In this document: piece after piece, positions 32,716 through 39,459 of the stretch
Layout: each line of letters begins with the position of its first letter
Position numbering within the stretch: the stretch's first letter is position 1
Assembly (NCBI RefSeq): GCF_014648555.1
Contig: NZ_BMRI01000003.1
Span: forward strand, 336,750 to 376,208
DNA from: Kitasatospora griseola
GTDB taxonomy: Bacteria > Actinomycetota > Actinomycetes > Streptomycetales > Streptomycetaceae
Length of the DNA: 39,459 nucleotides
Direction: 5' to 3'
Translations under genes and position numbers: made by a program
The notes under the pieces: generated by a model
What the model saw: the letters and a program-made list of their open reading frames with translations, nothing else
Told to the model about the DNA's origin: nothing
The model's database searches: none

Positions 32716-33634
32716 ACCGGATCCTCGGGTCCAGGACCGCGTAGAGCAGGTCGACGATCAGGCTGGCGGCCAGGTACACCAGCACCAGCACGACGACGAA
32801 ACCGGAGACGGTCGCGCCCTCGTTGAGGTTGATGGCGTGGTACAGCGCGTTGCCGACGCCCTTGACGTTGAAGATGCCCTCGGTGACGATCGCGCCGCCC
32901 ATCAGGGCGCCGAGGTCGGTGCCCAGGAAGGTCACCACCGGGATCATCGAGTTGCGCAGCAGGTGGGTGCCGATGACCTTGCGCCGGGGCAGGCCCTTGG
33001 CGATCGCGGTGCGCATGTAGTCCGACTTGACGTTCTCCGCGATGGACGTGCGGGTCAGTCGGGCGACGTACGCGAGGGACAGCGAGCCGAGCACGATGGC
33101 GGGCAGCATCAGCTGGCCGAGGTTCATCGAGTCCTGAACGGTCGGGGTGATCCACTTGAGCTGGATCGCGAAGACGTTCTGGAAGATGAAGCCGAGCACC
33201 GGGACCGGGATCGAGATCAGCAGCAGGGTCAGCACCAGGGTGACCTTGTCGAACGCCTTGCCGCGGCGCAGGCCGGCCAGCAGGCCGATGCCGACGCCGA
33301 CCACCAGCTCGAAGACGAAGGCCAGCAGGGCCAGTCGAACGGTGACCGGCAGGGCCTCGCCGATGACGTCGATGACCTTGCGGCCGGCCAGGGTCTCACC
33401 GAAGTTTCCCCTGAACAGGTCGCCCATGTAGTTGAGGTACTGCTGCCCGATCGAGACGTCGAGTCCCATCCGGTGCTTGAACGCGGCCAGCTGCGCGGGG
33501 TCGGCGGCCTTGTCTCCCCACATCGCCGCCGCCGGGTCACCGGGCAGCATGCGGGTCATGAAGAAAATGATCGTGACCGTGCCCAGGAACACCGGGATCA
33601 TCTGGAGCAGTCGCCTCGCGACAAAGCGCCCCAT
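32708..33634 (-). CDS. oppB: Oligopeptide ABC transporter permease OppB, third importer
   Basis: 308 residues, six helices, OppB/DppB family: RRLLQMIPVFLGTVTIIFFM, LPGDPAAAMWGDKAADPAQLAAFK, EAA loop MRTAIAKGLPRRKVIGTHLLRNS. Same length as OppB of the second importer. ATG 33632-33634. Separated from the binding-protein gene by a branched hairpin. Confidence 0.9.
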   Translation of the reverse strand: MGRFVARRLLQMIPVFLGTVTIIFFMTRMLPGDPAAAMWGDKAADPAQLAAFKHRMGLDVSIGQQYLNYMGDLFRGNFGETLAGRKVIDVIGEALPVTVRLALLAFVFELVVGVGIGLLAGLRRGKAFDKVTLVLTLLLISIPVPVLGFIFQNVFAIQLKWITPTVQDSMNLGQLMLPAIVLGSLSLAYVARLTRTSIAENVKSDYMRTAIAKGLPRRKVIGTHLLRNSMIPVVTFLGTDLGALMGGAIVTEGIFNVKGVGNALYHAINLNEGATVSGFVVVLVLVYLAASLIVDLLYAVLDPRIRYA

Positions 33635-33694
33635 CGTGCCTCCAATTTGCTGCTCTGACGGGCCGTCGTCCCGATCAGAGTTCTTGGCGTGACA

Positions 33695-33742
33695 ACGGCC
33701 GGCGCCGGTCCGCCCGGTGGGGCGGGGACGGGCACCGGCCGT
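33695..33742 (-). terminator. Branched intra-operon hairpin after third importer's binding protein gene
   Basis: Outer stem ACGGCCGGCGCC (33695-33706) with GGCACCGGCCGT (33731-33742), 12 bp with one G-U pair; inner stem CCGCCC (33710-33715) / GGGCGG (33720-33725). It lies between the binding-protein stop (33773) and the oppB start (33634), the same place as the hairpins of the other two operons. Confidence 0.75.
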
Positions 33743-33772
33743 GTCGGTTCGAGCCGTGCGGTGCCGGCTCGG

Positions 33773-35401
33773 CTACTTCTGCTTGACCTCGACCTGGGTG
33801 AAGACCGGGTCGCCGAACGAGTCGTACTTCACGTTCTGCACGTTCTTCGAGTAACCGGCGGTGGTCTTGTAGTACCAGAGCGGGATCGCCGGCATGTCCT
33901 TGGCCAGCTGCTCCTCGGCCTGCTGGTACAGCTCGGCGGTCTTCTCCACCGTGGTGGCCTTGTCCGCCTCGGCGGCCAGCTTGTCGAACTCCGGGCTGGA
34001 GTAGCCGGCGTCGTTGGCCGCGGCGCCGGTGCCGTACACGTCGCGCAGGAAGTTGGCGTTCAGCGGGTAGTCCTGCACCCAGCCGGTCCGCATCAGGCCG
34101 TCGACCTTCTTGTTCTTGATCAGGTCGCGGGCCGACTTGAAGTCCGGCTTCGGTTCGCCGACGCACTCCACGCCGGTGGCCTGGCGGATGGAGTTGCAGA
34201 CCGCGTCCACCCACTCCTTGTGGCCGCCGTCCGCGTTGTACAGGACGGTGATCTTGTTGCCGGGGACGCCGCCGCCCTCGGTGACCAGCTGCTTGGCCTT
34301 CGCCGGGTTGTAGGTGCAGGCCTCGCCGCAGGTGTTGTCCTTGTAGCCCATGGCGCCCGGGGCGACCCAGGTGTTGGCGGGCTGGCGGGAACCGTTGAGC
34401 ACCGTCTTGGTGATGGTGTCGCGGTCGATCGCCATCGACAGGCCCTGGCGGACCTTGGCCTTGTCCTGGCCCTTCCAGGAGTCCTGGTAGAGCGAGAAGG
34501 AGATGTTCTGGATCGCGCCCTGGGGCTGGTCGACGGCGCGGTCGCCCAGGTCGTTCTTGTAGGAGGCGAGGTCGCTCGGGTCGACCTGGTCCAGCACGTC
34601 CAGGTTGTCGGAGACCAGGTCCTTGTAGGCGGCCTCGGGCTGCGCGTAGTTCTTGAAGACGATGCCGCCGTTCTTCGGCTTGTCGATGCCCGCGTACTTG
34701 TCGTACGCGGCGACGGTGATCGCCTTGTTGTGCTCCCACGAGACGAACTTGTAGGGGCCGTTGCCGATCGGCGACTGGCCGTACTTCGCCGGGTCGGTGT
34801 AGAAGACCTTCGGCAGCGGCGAGAAAGCGGTGTAGCCGAGCTTGTACTCGAAGTACGACACCGGGCCGGTCAGCGCGATGGTGAAGTGGGTGTCGTCGAC
34901 GACCTTCAGGCCGGACATGGTCTCGGCGGTCGGGTCGCCCTTGTCCGGGTGGACCGCGTCGTAGCCCTGGATGTCGGAGAACCAGTCGGAGTTGATCTGG
35001 TTGTTCTTGGTGTTGGCGGACCAGTTCCAGGCGTCCACGAAGGACTGCGCGGTCACCGGGGTGCCGTCGTGGAAGGTCCAGCCGGACTTCAGGGTGACGG
35101 TGTAGTTCTGCGCGTCGGTGGTCTCGATCTTGTCGGCGACCTGGTTGCGCAGCTTGCCGTTGCTGGGGTCGTAGTCCACCAGACCCTTGAACAGGTTCTT
35201 GATGACACGACCGCCGCCGACCTCCATGGCGTTGGCGGGCTGGAGCGGGTTCTGCGGCTCGGAGCTCTGGTAGCTGAACGTGCCCTGGGCGTTGGCCGGT
35301 CCGCTGGAAGCGCCGTCCGACGAGCTGCTGCCGCAAGCGGTAGCGGCGAGGGCGACCGCGACGGCTGCGACAACCCACTTGGCCTGGCTGGCACCGCGCA
35401 T
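33773..35401 (-). CDS. oppA: Oligopeptide-binding lipoprotein, third importer
   Basis: 542 residues from ATG 35399-35401, chosen because AGGAGG lies just upstream and the signal peptide starts here (MRGASQAKWVVAAVAVALAA); a longer frame to 35488 is rejected. Lipidated Cys23 in LAATAC. Family-5 binding fold with SSEPQNPLQPANAMEVGGGR, LKSGWTFHDGTPVTAQSFVDA and VDAVCNSIRQATGVECVGEP. Paralogue of the second importer's binding protein. First gene of its operon. Confidence 0.92.
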   Translation of the reverse strand: MRGASQAKWVVAAVAVALAATACGSSSSDGASSGPANAQGTFSYQSSEPQNPLQPANAMEVGGGRVIKNLFKGLVDYDPSNGKLRNQVADKIETTDAQNYTVTLKSGWTFHDGTPVTAQSFVDAWNWSANTKNNQINSDWFSDIQGYDAVHPDKGDPTAETMSGLKVVDDTHFTIALTGPVSYFEYKLGYTAFSPLPKVFYTDPAKYGQSPIGNGPYKFVSWEHNKAITVAAYDKYAGIDKPKNGGIVFKNYAQPEAAYKDLVSDNLDVLDQVDPSDLASYKNDLGDRAVDQPQGAIQNISFSLYQDSWKGQDKAKVRQGLSMAIDRDTITKTVLNGSRQPANTWVAPGAMGYKDNTCGEACTYNPAKAKQLVTEGGGVPGNKITVLYNADGGHKEWVDAVCNSIRQATGVECVGEPKPDFKSARDLIKNKKVDGLMRTGWVQDYPLNANFLRDVYGTGAAANDAGYSSPEFDKLAAEADKATTVEKTAELYQQAEEQLAKDMPAIPLWYYKTTAGYSKNVQNVKYDSFGDPVFTQVEVKQK

Positions 35402-35747
35402 GGGTGTGCCTCCTGAAATCGTGTTGCAGATCGCTCGCGGCCTGGCGCGCACCCCTGCGCAGGAGCCTCGACCCGAGCTCGACTGCACCCACTATCGGTC
35501 ACTCTTGGATACGGAATTGACCAGTACGGATTTCAATTTGGTCACATGAACGGTGCATGAATCTCAAAAATCGGACATTGCAGACATAGCCAGACAGGGG
35601 CGAAACGGACAGTTGTCACGGATGACGATCAGTGACGTCCGATTAACGAACAGCCCGCCCTCGGCCGCTTGTGACGGAGCGTCACCAAAAAGCCGACCGG
35701 CCGGCACCCCGAGGGGCACCGGCCGGTCGGCCGAAAACAGGCGGGCG
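35402..35747 (-). promoter_or_regulatory. Leader of the third importer operon and typA 3' region
   Basis: 346 bp, AT-rich in the middle (35500-35650), no gene seen. Plus-strand CGGACA boxes lie at 35572-35577 and 35606-35611 with two CAGACA variants between them (35581, 35591) at about 10-bp spacing, and GTCCGA at 35637. On the minus strand TTGAAA and GTATCC with 18-bp spacing form a weak promoter candidate (about 35499-35530), and CAAGAGT follows it. The typA terminator occupies 35687-35731. Confidence 0.5.
35687..35731 (-). terminator. Rho-independent terminator of typA
   Basis: GCCGACCGGCCGG (35692-35704) pairs over 13 bp with CCGGCCGGTCGGC (35719-35731); the interior adds CCCC/GGGG. On the minus transcript it is followed at once by five U (35691-35687). 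The only textbook stem-plus-U-tract terminator in the window, 17 bp after the typA stop. Confidence 0.92.
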
Positions 35748-37652
35748 TCAGCTCTTCTTGGCGCGCGACGCGGTGCGGCCGCGCTCCTTGGCGTCCAGGA
35801 CGACCTTGCGGATGCGCACGGTCTCCGGGGTCACCTCGATGCACTCGTCCTCGCGGCAGAACTCCAGCGACTGCTCCAGCGAGAGCTTGCGCGGCGGGAC
35901 GATCGACTCGGCCACGTCAGCGTTCGAGGAACGCATGTTGGTGAGCTTCTTCTCCTTGGTGATGTTCACGTCCATGTCGTCGGAGCGCGAGTTCTCGCCG
36001 ACGATCATGCCCTCGTACACCTCGGTGCCGGGGTCGGTGAACAGCACGCCGCGCTCCTGCAGGTTGGTCATCGCGAACGCGGTGACCACGCCGGAGCGGT
36101 CGGCGACCAGCGAACCGTTGTTACGGGTCGTCAGGTTGCCGAACCACGGCTCGTAGCCCTCGTGGATCGAGTGCGCGATGCCGGTGCCGCGGGTGTTGGT
36201 GAGGAACTCCGTCCGGAATCCGATCAGGCCGCGGGACGGCACCACGAACTCCATCCGGACCCAGCCCGAACCGTGGTTGGACATGTTGTCCATCCGGCCC
36301 TTGCGGATACCCATCAGCTGGGTGACGGCGCCCATGTGCTCCTCGGGGACGTCCACCGTGAGGCGCTCGACCGGCTCGTGGGTCTTGCCGTTGACCTCGC
36401 GGGTGACGACCTGCGGCTTGCCGACGGTCAGCTCGAAGCCTTCCCGGCGCATGGTCTCGATCAGGATGGCCAGCGCCAGCTCACCGCGGCCCTGCACCTC
36501 CCAGGCGTCGGGACGCTCGGTCTCCAGCACGCGCAGCGAGACGTTACCGATCAGCTCGCGGTCCAGGCGGTCCTTGACCTGGCGGGCCGTCACCTTGCGG
36601 TCGACCTTGCCGGCGGACTTGGCGTCCGCGCCCTTGCCGGAGCCGCCCTTGCCGACCAGCGGCGAGGTGTTGGTGCCGATGGTCATCGAGATCGCCGGCT
36701 CGTCGACGGTGATCAGCGGCAGCGCGATCGGGTTCTCGGTGTCGGCGAGGGTCTCGCCGATCATGATGTCGCCGATGCCGGCGACGGCGCAGATGTCACC
36801 GGGGCCGGCCACCTCGGCGGGCTTGCGGGTGAGCGCCTCGGTCATCAGCAGCTCGGAGATACGGACGTTCTGGATCGAGCCGTCGCGCCTGATCCAGGCC
36901 ACCGTCTGGCCCTTGCGCAGCTCGCCCTGCTCGACGCGGAGCAGCGCGATGCGGCCGAGGAAGTTGTCGGCGTCCAGGTTGGTGACGTGCGCCTGCAGCG
37001 GGGCGTCCTCGTCGTAGGTCGGGGCCGGGACGTGCTCCAGGATGGTGGAGAAGAACGGCTCCAGGTTCTCGGAGTCGGCCGGCACGGTGCCGTTCTCCGG
37101 CTTGGTCAGCGAGGCGACGCCGTCACGGGCGCAGGCGTAGACGATCGGGAACTCGATCTGGTCCTCGTCCGCGTCCAGGTCCAGGAACAGGTCGTAGGTC
37201 TCGTTGATGACCTCGTCGATCCGGGCGTCCGGACGGTCGGTCTTGTTGATGCACAGAATGACGGGCAGGCGCGCGGAGAGCGCCTTGCGCAGCACGAAGC
37301 GGGTCTGCGGAAGCGGGCCCTCGGAGGCGTCGACCAGCAGGACGACCGCGTCCACCATCGACAGACCGCGCTCGACCTCGCCACCGAAGTCGGCGTGGCC
37401 CGGGGTGTCGATGATGTTGATCGTGATCGGCGCGCCGCCGTCCTTGGGGTGGTACTTGACCGCCGTGTTCTTCGCGAGAATGGTGATGCCCTTCTCGCGC
37501 TCCAGGTCGTTCGAGTCCATCATGCGGTCGTCGAGCTGCTGGTGGGCCGCGAAAGCACCGGCCTGCTTGAGCATGGCGTCGACCAGAGTGGTCTTGCCGT
37601 GGTCGACGTGGGCGACGATGGCGACGTTGCGGATGTCGTTGCGCGTGGGCAT
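35748..37652 (-). CDS. typA: Translational GTPase TypA/BipA
   Basis: 634 residues. GTPase motifs: P-loop AHVDHGKTT (14-22), switch I region with EREKGITI (51-58), DTPGH (82-86), NKTD (136-139). Then EF-G-like domains II, III and V and the BipA C-terminal domain ([21 protein letters not shown]), which contacts the ribosome. Binds 70S ribosomes and is linked to stress responses and large-subunit assembly. Slightly longer than the usual ~610 residues owing to a Lys/Gly-rich insert around 340-355 ([20 protein letters not shown]) and a basic tail. Start ATG 37650-37652; an upstream in-frame extension of 18 residues is rejected. Confidence 0.95.
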   Translation of the reverse strand: MPTRNDIRNVAIVAHVDHGKTTLVDAMLKQAGAFAAHQQLDDRMMDSNDLEREKGITILAKNTAVKYHPKDGGAPITINIIDTPGHADFGGEVERGLSMVDAVVLLVDASEGPLPQTRFVLRKALSARLPVILCINKTDRPDARIDEVINETYDLFLDLDADEDQIEFPIVYACARDGVASLTKPENGTVPADSENLEPFFSTILEHVPAPTYDEDAPLQAHVTNLDADNFLGRIALLRVEQGELRKGQTVAWIRRDGSIQNVRISELLMTEALTRKPAEVAGPGDICAVAGIGDIMIGETLADTENPIALPLITVDEPAISMTIGTNTSPLVGKGGSGKGADAKSAGKVDRKVTARQVKDRLDRELIGNVSLRVLETERPDAWEVQGRGELALAILIETMRREGFELTVGKPQVVTREVNGKTHEPVERLTVDVPEEHMGAVTQLMGIRKGRMDNMSNHGSGWVRMEFVVPSRGLIGFRTEFLTNTRGTGIAHSIHEGYEPWFGNLTTRNNGSLVADRSGVVTAFAMTNLQERGVLFTDPGTEVYEGMIVGENSRSDDMDVNITKEKKLTNMRSSNADVAESIVPPRKLSLEQSLEFCREDECIEVTPETVRIRKVVLDAKERGRTASRAKKS

Positions 37653-37864
37653 GCGGCGCTGATTCTCCCGGAATCGTGGGTCACGGTGCCCGGCCCGCGT
37701 CAGCATTCACCGGTCCACCCACCGGGCACGGCACATGCCTCGGCTTCTCCCCATCGTACGGGGAAGCCCGCAATGGAGCAGAAACGGGCAGCCGGAGGAG
37801 GTTTGGATCACAACGGCCCGGCACCCGCTTCCGGTACGAACGGACGGCGGTTCGAGGCCAAGCC
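37653..37864 (-). promoter_or_regulatory. typA 5' region / phosphatase 3' region
   Basis: 212 bp. An imperfect hairpin GGCTTC-T-CCCC ... GGGG-AAGCC (37742-37768) probably ends the phosphatase transcript or structures the typA leader. On the plus strand GGAGGAGG precedes a TTG opening a 21-codon frame (37803-37868), also readable from ATG 37772. It is recorded only as a possible tiny gene. No clear typA promoter is recognised. Confidence 0.35.
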
Positions 37865-39459
37865 CTAGAGCGCCAGCTCGAACCAGACGATCTTGCCCTT
37901 GGGGGTGCGGCGGCTGCCCCAGCGTTCGGCCAGCAGGGAGACGAGCTGCAGGCCACGGCCGCCCTCGTCGGTCTCCTGGGCGCGGCGCTGGCGCGGTTGG
38001 GCGTAGGCGTCGTCCCAGACCTCGCAGACCATGGTCCGGTCGCGCAGCAGTCGCAGCCGGATCTCGCCGCGGCCGTGCCGCAGGGCGTTCGTCACCAGTT
38101 CACTGACCAGCAGCTCGGAGGTGTCGACGAGTTCGTCCAGGCCGCGCTCCAGCAGCCAGCCGCAGGCGGCCTCACGGGCCCGGGCGACCGAGGTCGGCTC
38201 GGGCGGCAGCCGCCAGTCGCCGACGGAGCCCATGGGCAGCGCGTGGACCTTGGCCATCAGCAGGGCGATGTCGTCCTCGCCGTGGTGCGGGTTGAGCTCC
38301 TCCAGCACCTGGTCGCAGAGCTCCTCCAGGCGGTCGGAGCCGTTGGTGAGGGCGGTGCGGAAGGCGTTCAGGCCCTCGTCCAGCTGGTGCTTGCGGGACT
38401 CCACCAGGCCGTCGGTGTACAGCCCGAGGACGGCGCCCTCGGGCAGGTCGACGGTGACCTCCTCGAACGGCTCGCCGCCGACGCCGAGCGGCAGGCCGGG
38501 CGGCACGTCGAGCATCCGGGCGCGCTGGCCGGGGACGAGCAGCACCGGCGGGAGGTGGCCGGCGTTGGCGAAGGTGCAGCGCTGCTTGACGGCGTCGTAG
38601 ACGGCGTACACGCAGGTGGCGAGGTAGACCTCGGCGCCGGAGCGGTCCGGTTCGGCGTCGTCGTTGCCGAGGCCGCGAGCGATCTCGTCGAGGGCGGAGA
38701 GCACTTCCTCCGGGTCCAGGTCGAGCATCGCGAGGGTGCGCACGGCGGTGCGCAGCTGGCCCATCGCGACGGCGGCGCGCAGGCCGCGGCCCATCACGTC
38801 GCCGATCACCAGGGCGGTGCGGCTGCCGGGCAGCGGGATGACGTCGAACCAGTCGCCGCCGACCTCGGTGTTGTTGTTGCTGGGCAGGTAGCGGCGGGCG
38901 ATCTCCAGGCCGGAGGCGGCCGGGTTGCCCGGGGGCAGCAGGCTGCGCTGCAGGATCAGCGCGCGCTCGTGCTCGCGGCGGTACAGGCGGGCGTTGTCGA
39001 CGCAGACCGCGGCGCGGGCGACCAGCTCCTCGGCGATCGCCACCTCGCGGGCGTCGAACGGCTCGCTGCCGATCGCCCGGGACAGCTGCACCAGGCCGAG
39101 CACCTGGTCGCGGGCGACCAGCGGCACCACCAGGGTGGAGCGCAGCAGCGGGTCGGGCCCGGGCTGCGGGACGACGCTGCGGCCGGTGCGCAGCGCGCGG
39201 GCGTGCGGGGAGCGCGGCGGGTAGCAGAGCGTGCCGCCGGCCTCGGCGACCCGGACGCCGCCGCGCTCGGCGCCGAGCACCGACGGGGCGTTGCCGACCA
39301 CGCTGGAGACCGCGACCCGGCGCAGTTCGCCGTTCTCCGGGTTGGCGGTGAGCGAGGAGTCGCCGGTGAGCAGCGCGGTGTACAGGTCGACGGTGGCGAC
39401 GTCGCAGAACTGCGGGACGATCACGTCGAGCAGTTCCTTGGCGGTGGTCTCCAGGTCGA
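37865..39459 (-). CDS. GAF - SpoIIE/PP2C phosphatase - HATPase regulatory protein (5' end outside window)
   Basis: 531 codons are in the window and the frame is still open at its edge (DLETTAKELLDVIVPQF is coding, upstream of the first internal start), so the N-terminus is missing. Visible order: GAF domain (about 1-165), SpoIIE-type PP2C domain with the metal-binding Asp motifs GGDWFDVI and GDVMGRGLRAA and LYTDGLVE, then a C-terminal HATPase_c_2 anti-sigma kinase fold with N box SELVTNALRHGRGE and GGRGLQLVSLLAERWG. Such proteins combine phosphatase and anti-sigma-like kinase in one chain and act in actinomycete partner-switching networks (stress and development). The partner STAS protein is not in view. 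Confidence 0.9.
   Translation of the reverse strand, partial: DLETTAKELLDVIVPQFCDVATVDLYTALLTGDSSLTANPENGELRRVAVSSVVGNAPSVLGAERGGVRVAEAGGTLCYPPRSPHARALRTGRSVVPQPGPDPLLRSTLVVPLVARDQVLGLVQLSRAIGSEPFDAREVAIAEELVARAAVCVDNARLYRREHERALILQRSLLPPGNPAASGLEIARRYLPSNNNTEVGGDWFDVIPLPGSRTALVIGDVMGRGLRAAVAMGQLRTAVRTLAMLDLDPEEVLSALDEIARGLGNDDAEPDRSGAEVYLATCVYAVYDAVKQRCTFANAGHLPPVLLVPGQRARMLDVPPGLPLGVGGEPFEEVTVDLPEGAVLGLYTDGLVESRKHQLDEGLNAFRTALTNGSDRLEELCDQVLEELNPHHGEDDIALLMAKVHALPMGSVGDWRLPPEPTSVARAREAACGWLLERGLDELVDTSELLVSELVTNALRHGRGEIRLRLLRDRTMVCEVWDDAYAQPRQRRAQETDEGGRGLQLVSLLAERWGSRRTPKGKIVWFELAL

Overview
The window is chromosomal DNA of very high GC with almost every third codon position G or C. GTG and TTG starts are common, ATGA/GTGA overlaps couple genes, and TTA codons are essentially absent from the called genes. 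Gene content (mshB, a complete bldK-type operon, SpoIIE-type phosphatase, lpqW-like lipoprotein) points to the Streptomycetaceae (Streptomyces or Kitasatospora). There are no tRNA, rRNA, CRISPR, phage or transposase genes, so this looks like ordinary core-arm chromosome.

Left part (1-15 kb). A small secreted protein converges on a coupled fdxA-dapC pair (ferredoxin, lysine/diaminopimelate branch aminotransferase). A GNAT acetyltransferase and a SirB1/transglutaminase-like protein follow on the plus strand. They converge on a four-gene minus-strand operon: ABC-2 ATPase, ABC-2 permease, DesK-like histidine kinase and NarL/DesR-like response regulator, probably a sensor/exporter module. Next come an S9 prolyl oligopeptidase, a tiny membrane protein, the mycothiol deacetylase mshB overlapping a four-helix membrane protein (DUF6113-like), and a large protein with a Q/P-rich repeat region, one membrane helix and a VanW/YoaR-type peptidoglycan-binding domain, closed by a perfect 18-bp terminator hairpin.

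Centre (15-35.4 kb). An orphan solute-binding lipoprotein resembling LpqW is followed by a 483-bp comparatively AT-rich, repeat-laden leader and the bldK operon (permease, binding lipoprotein, permease, two ATPases). On the opposite strand lie two tandem, strongly similar five-gene oligopeptide importers (binding protein, OppB, OppC, OppD, OppF), separated by a nested palindromic intergenic repeat. The three operons together provide fifteen transport genes for peptide uptake. Each has a strong hairpin directly after its binding-protein gene, which probably sets a high binding-protein to transporter ratio.

Right part (35.4-39.5 kb). typA/bipA with a U-tract terminator, then a GAF-SpoIIE phosphatase-HATPase protein that runs off the window.

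The order typA - lpqW - mshB - DUF6113-like gene - ferredoxin - dapC recalls the mycobacterial Rv1165-Rv1178 region, with the peptide importer block lying between typA and lpqW here. No clearly new enzyme system is visible. The most unusual signals are regulatory: the bldK leader with a 19-bp palindrome and repeated CGGACA boxes, similar boxes before the third importer, the SBP-distal hairpins, and the composite palindromic repeat at 29.5 kb.
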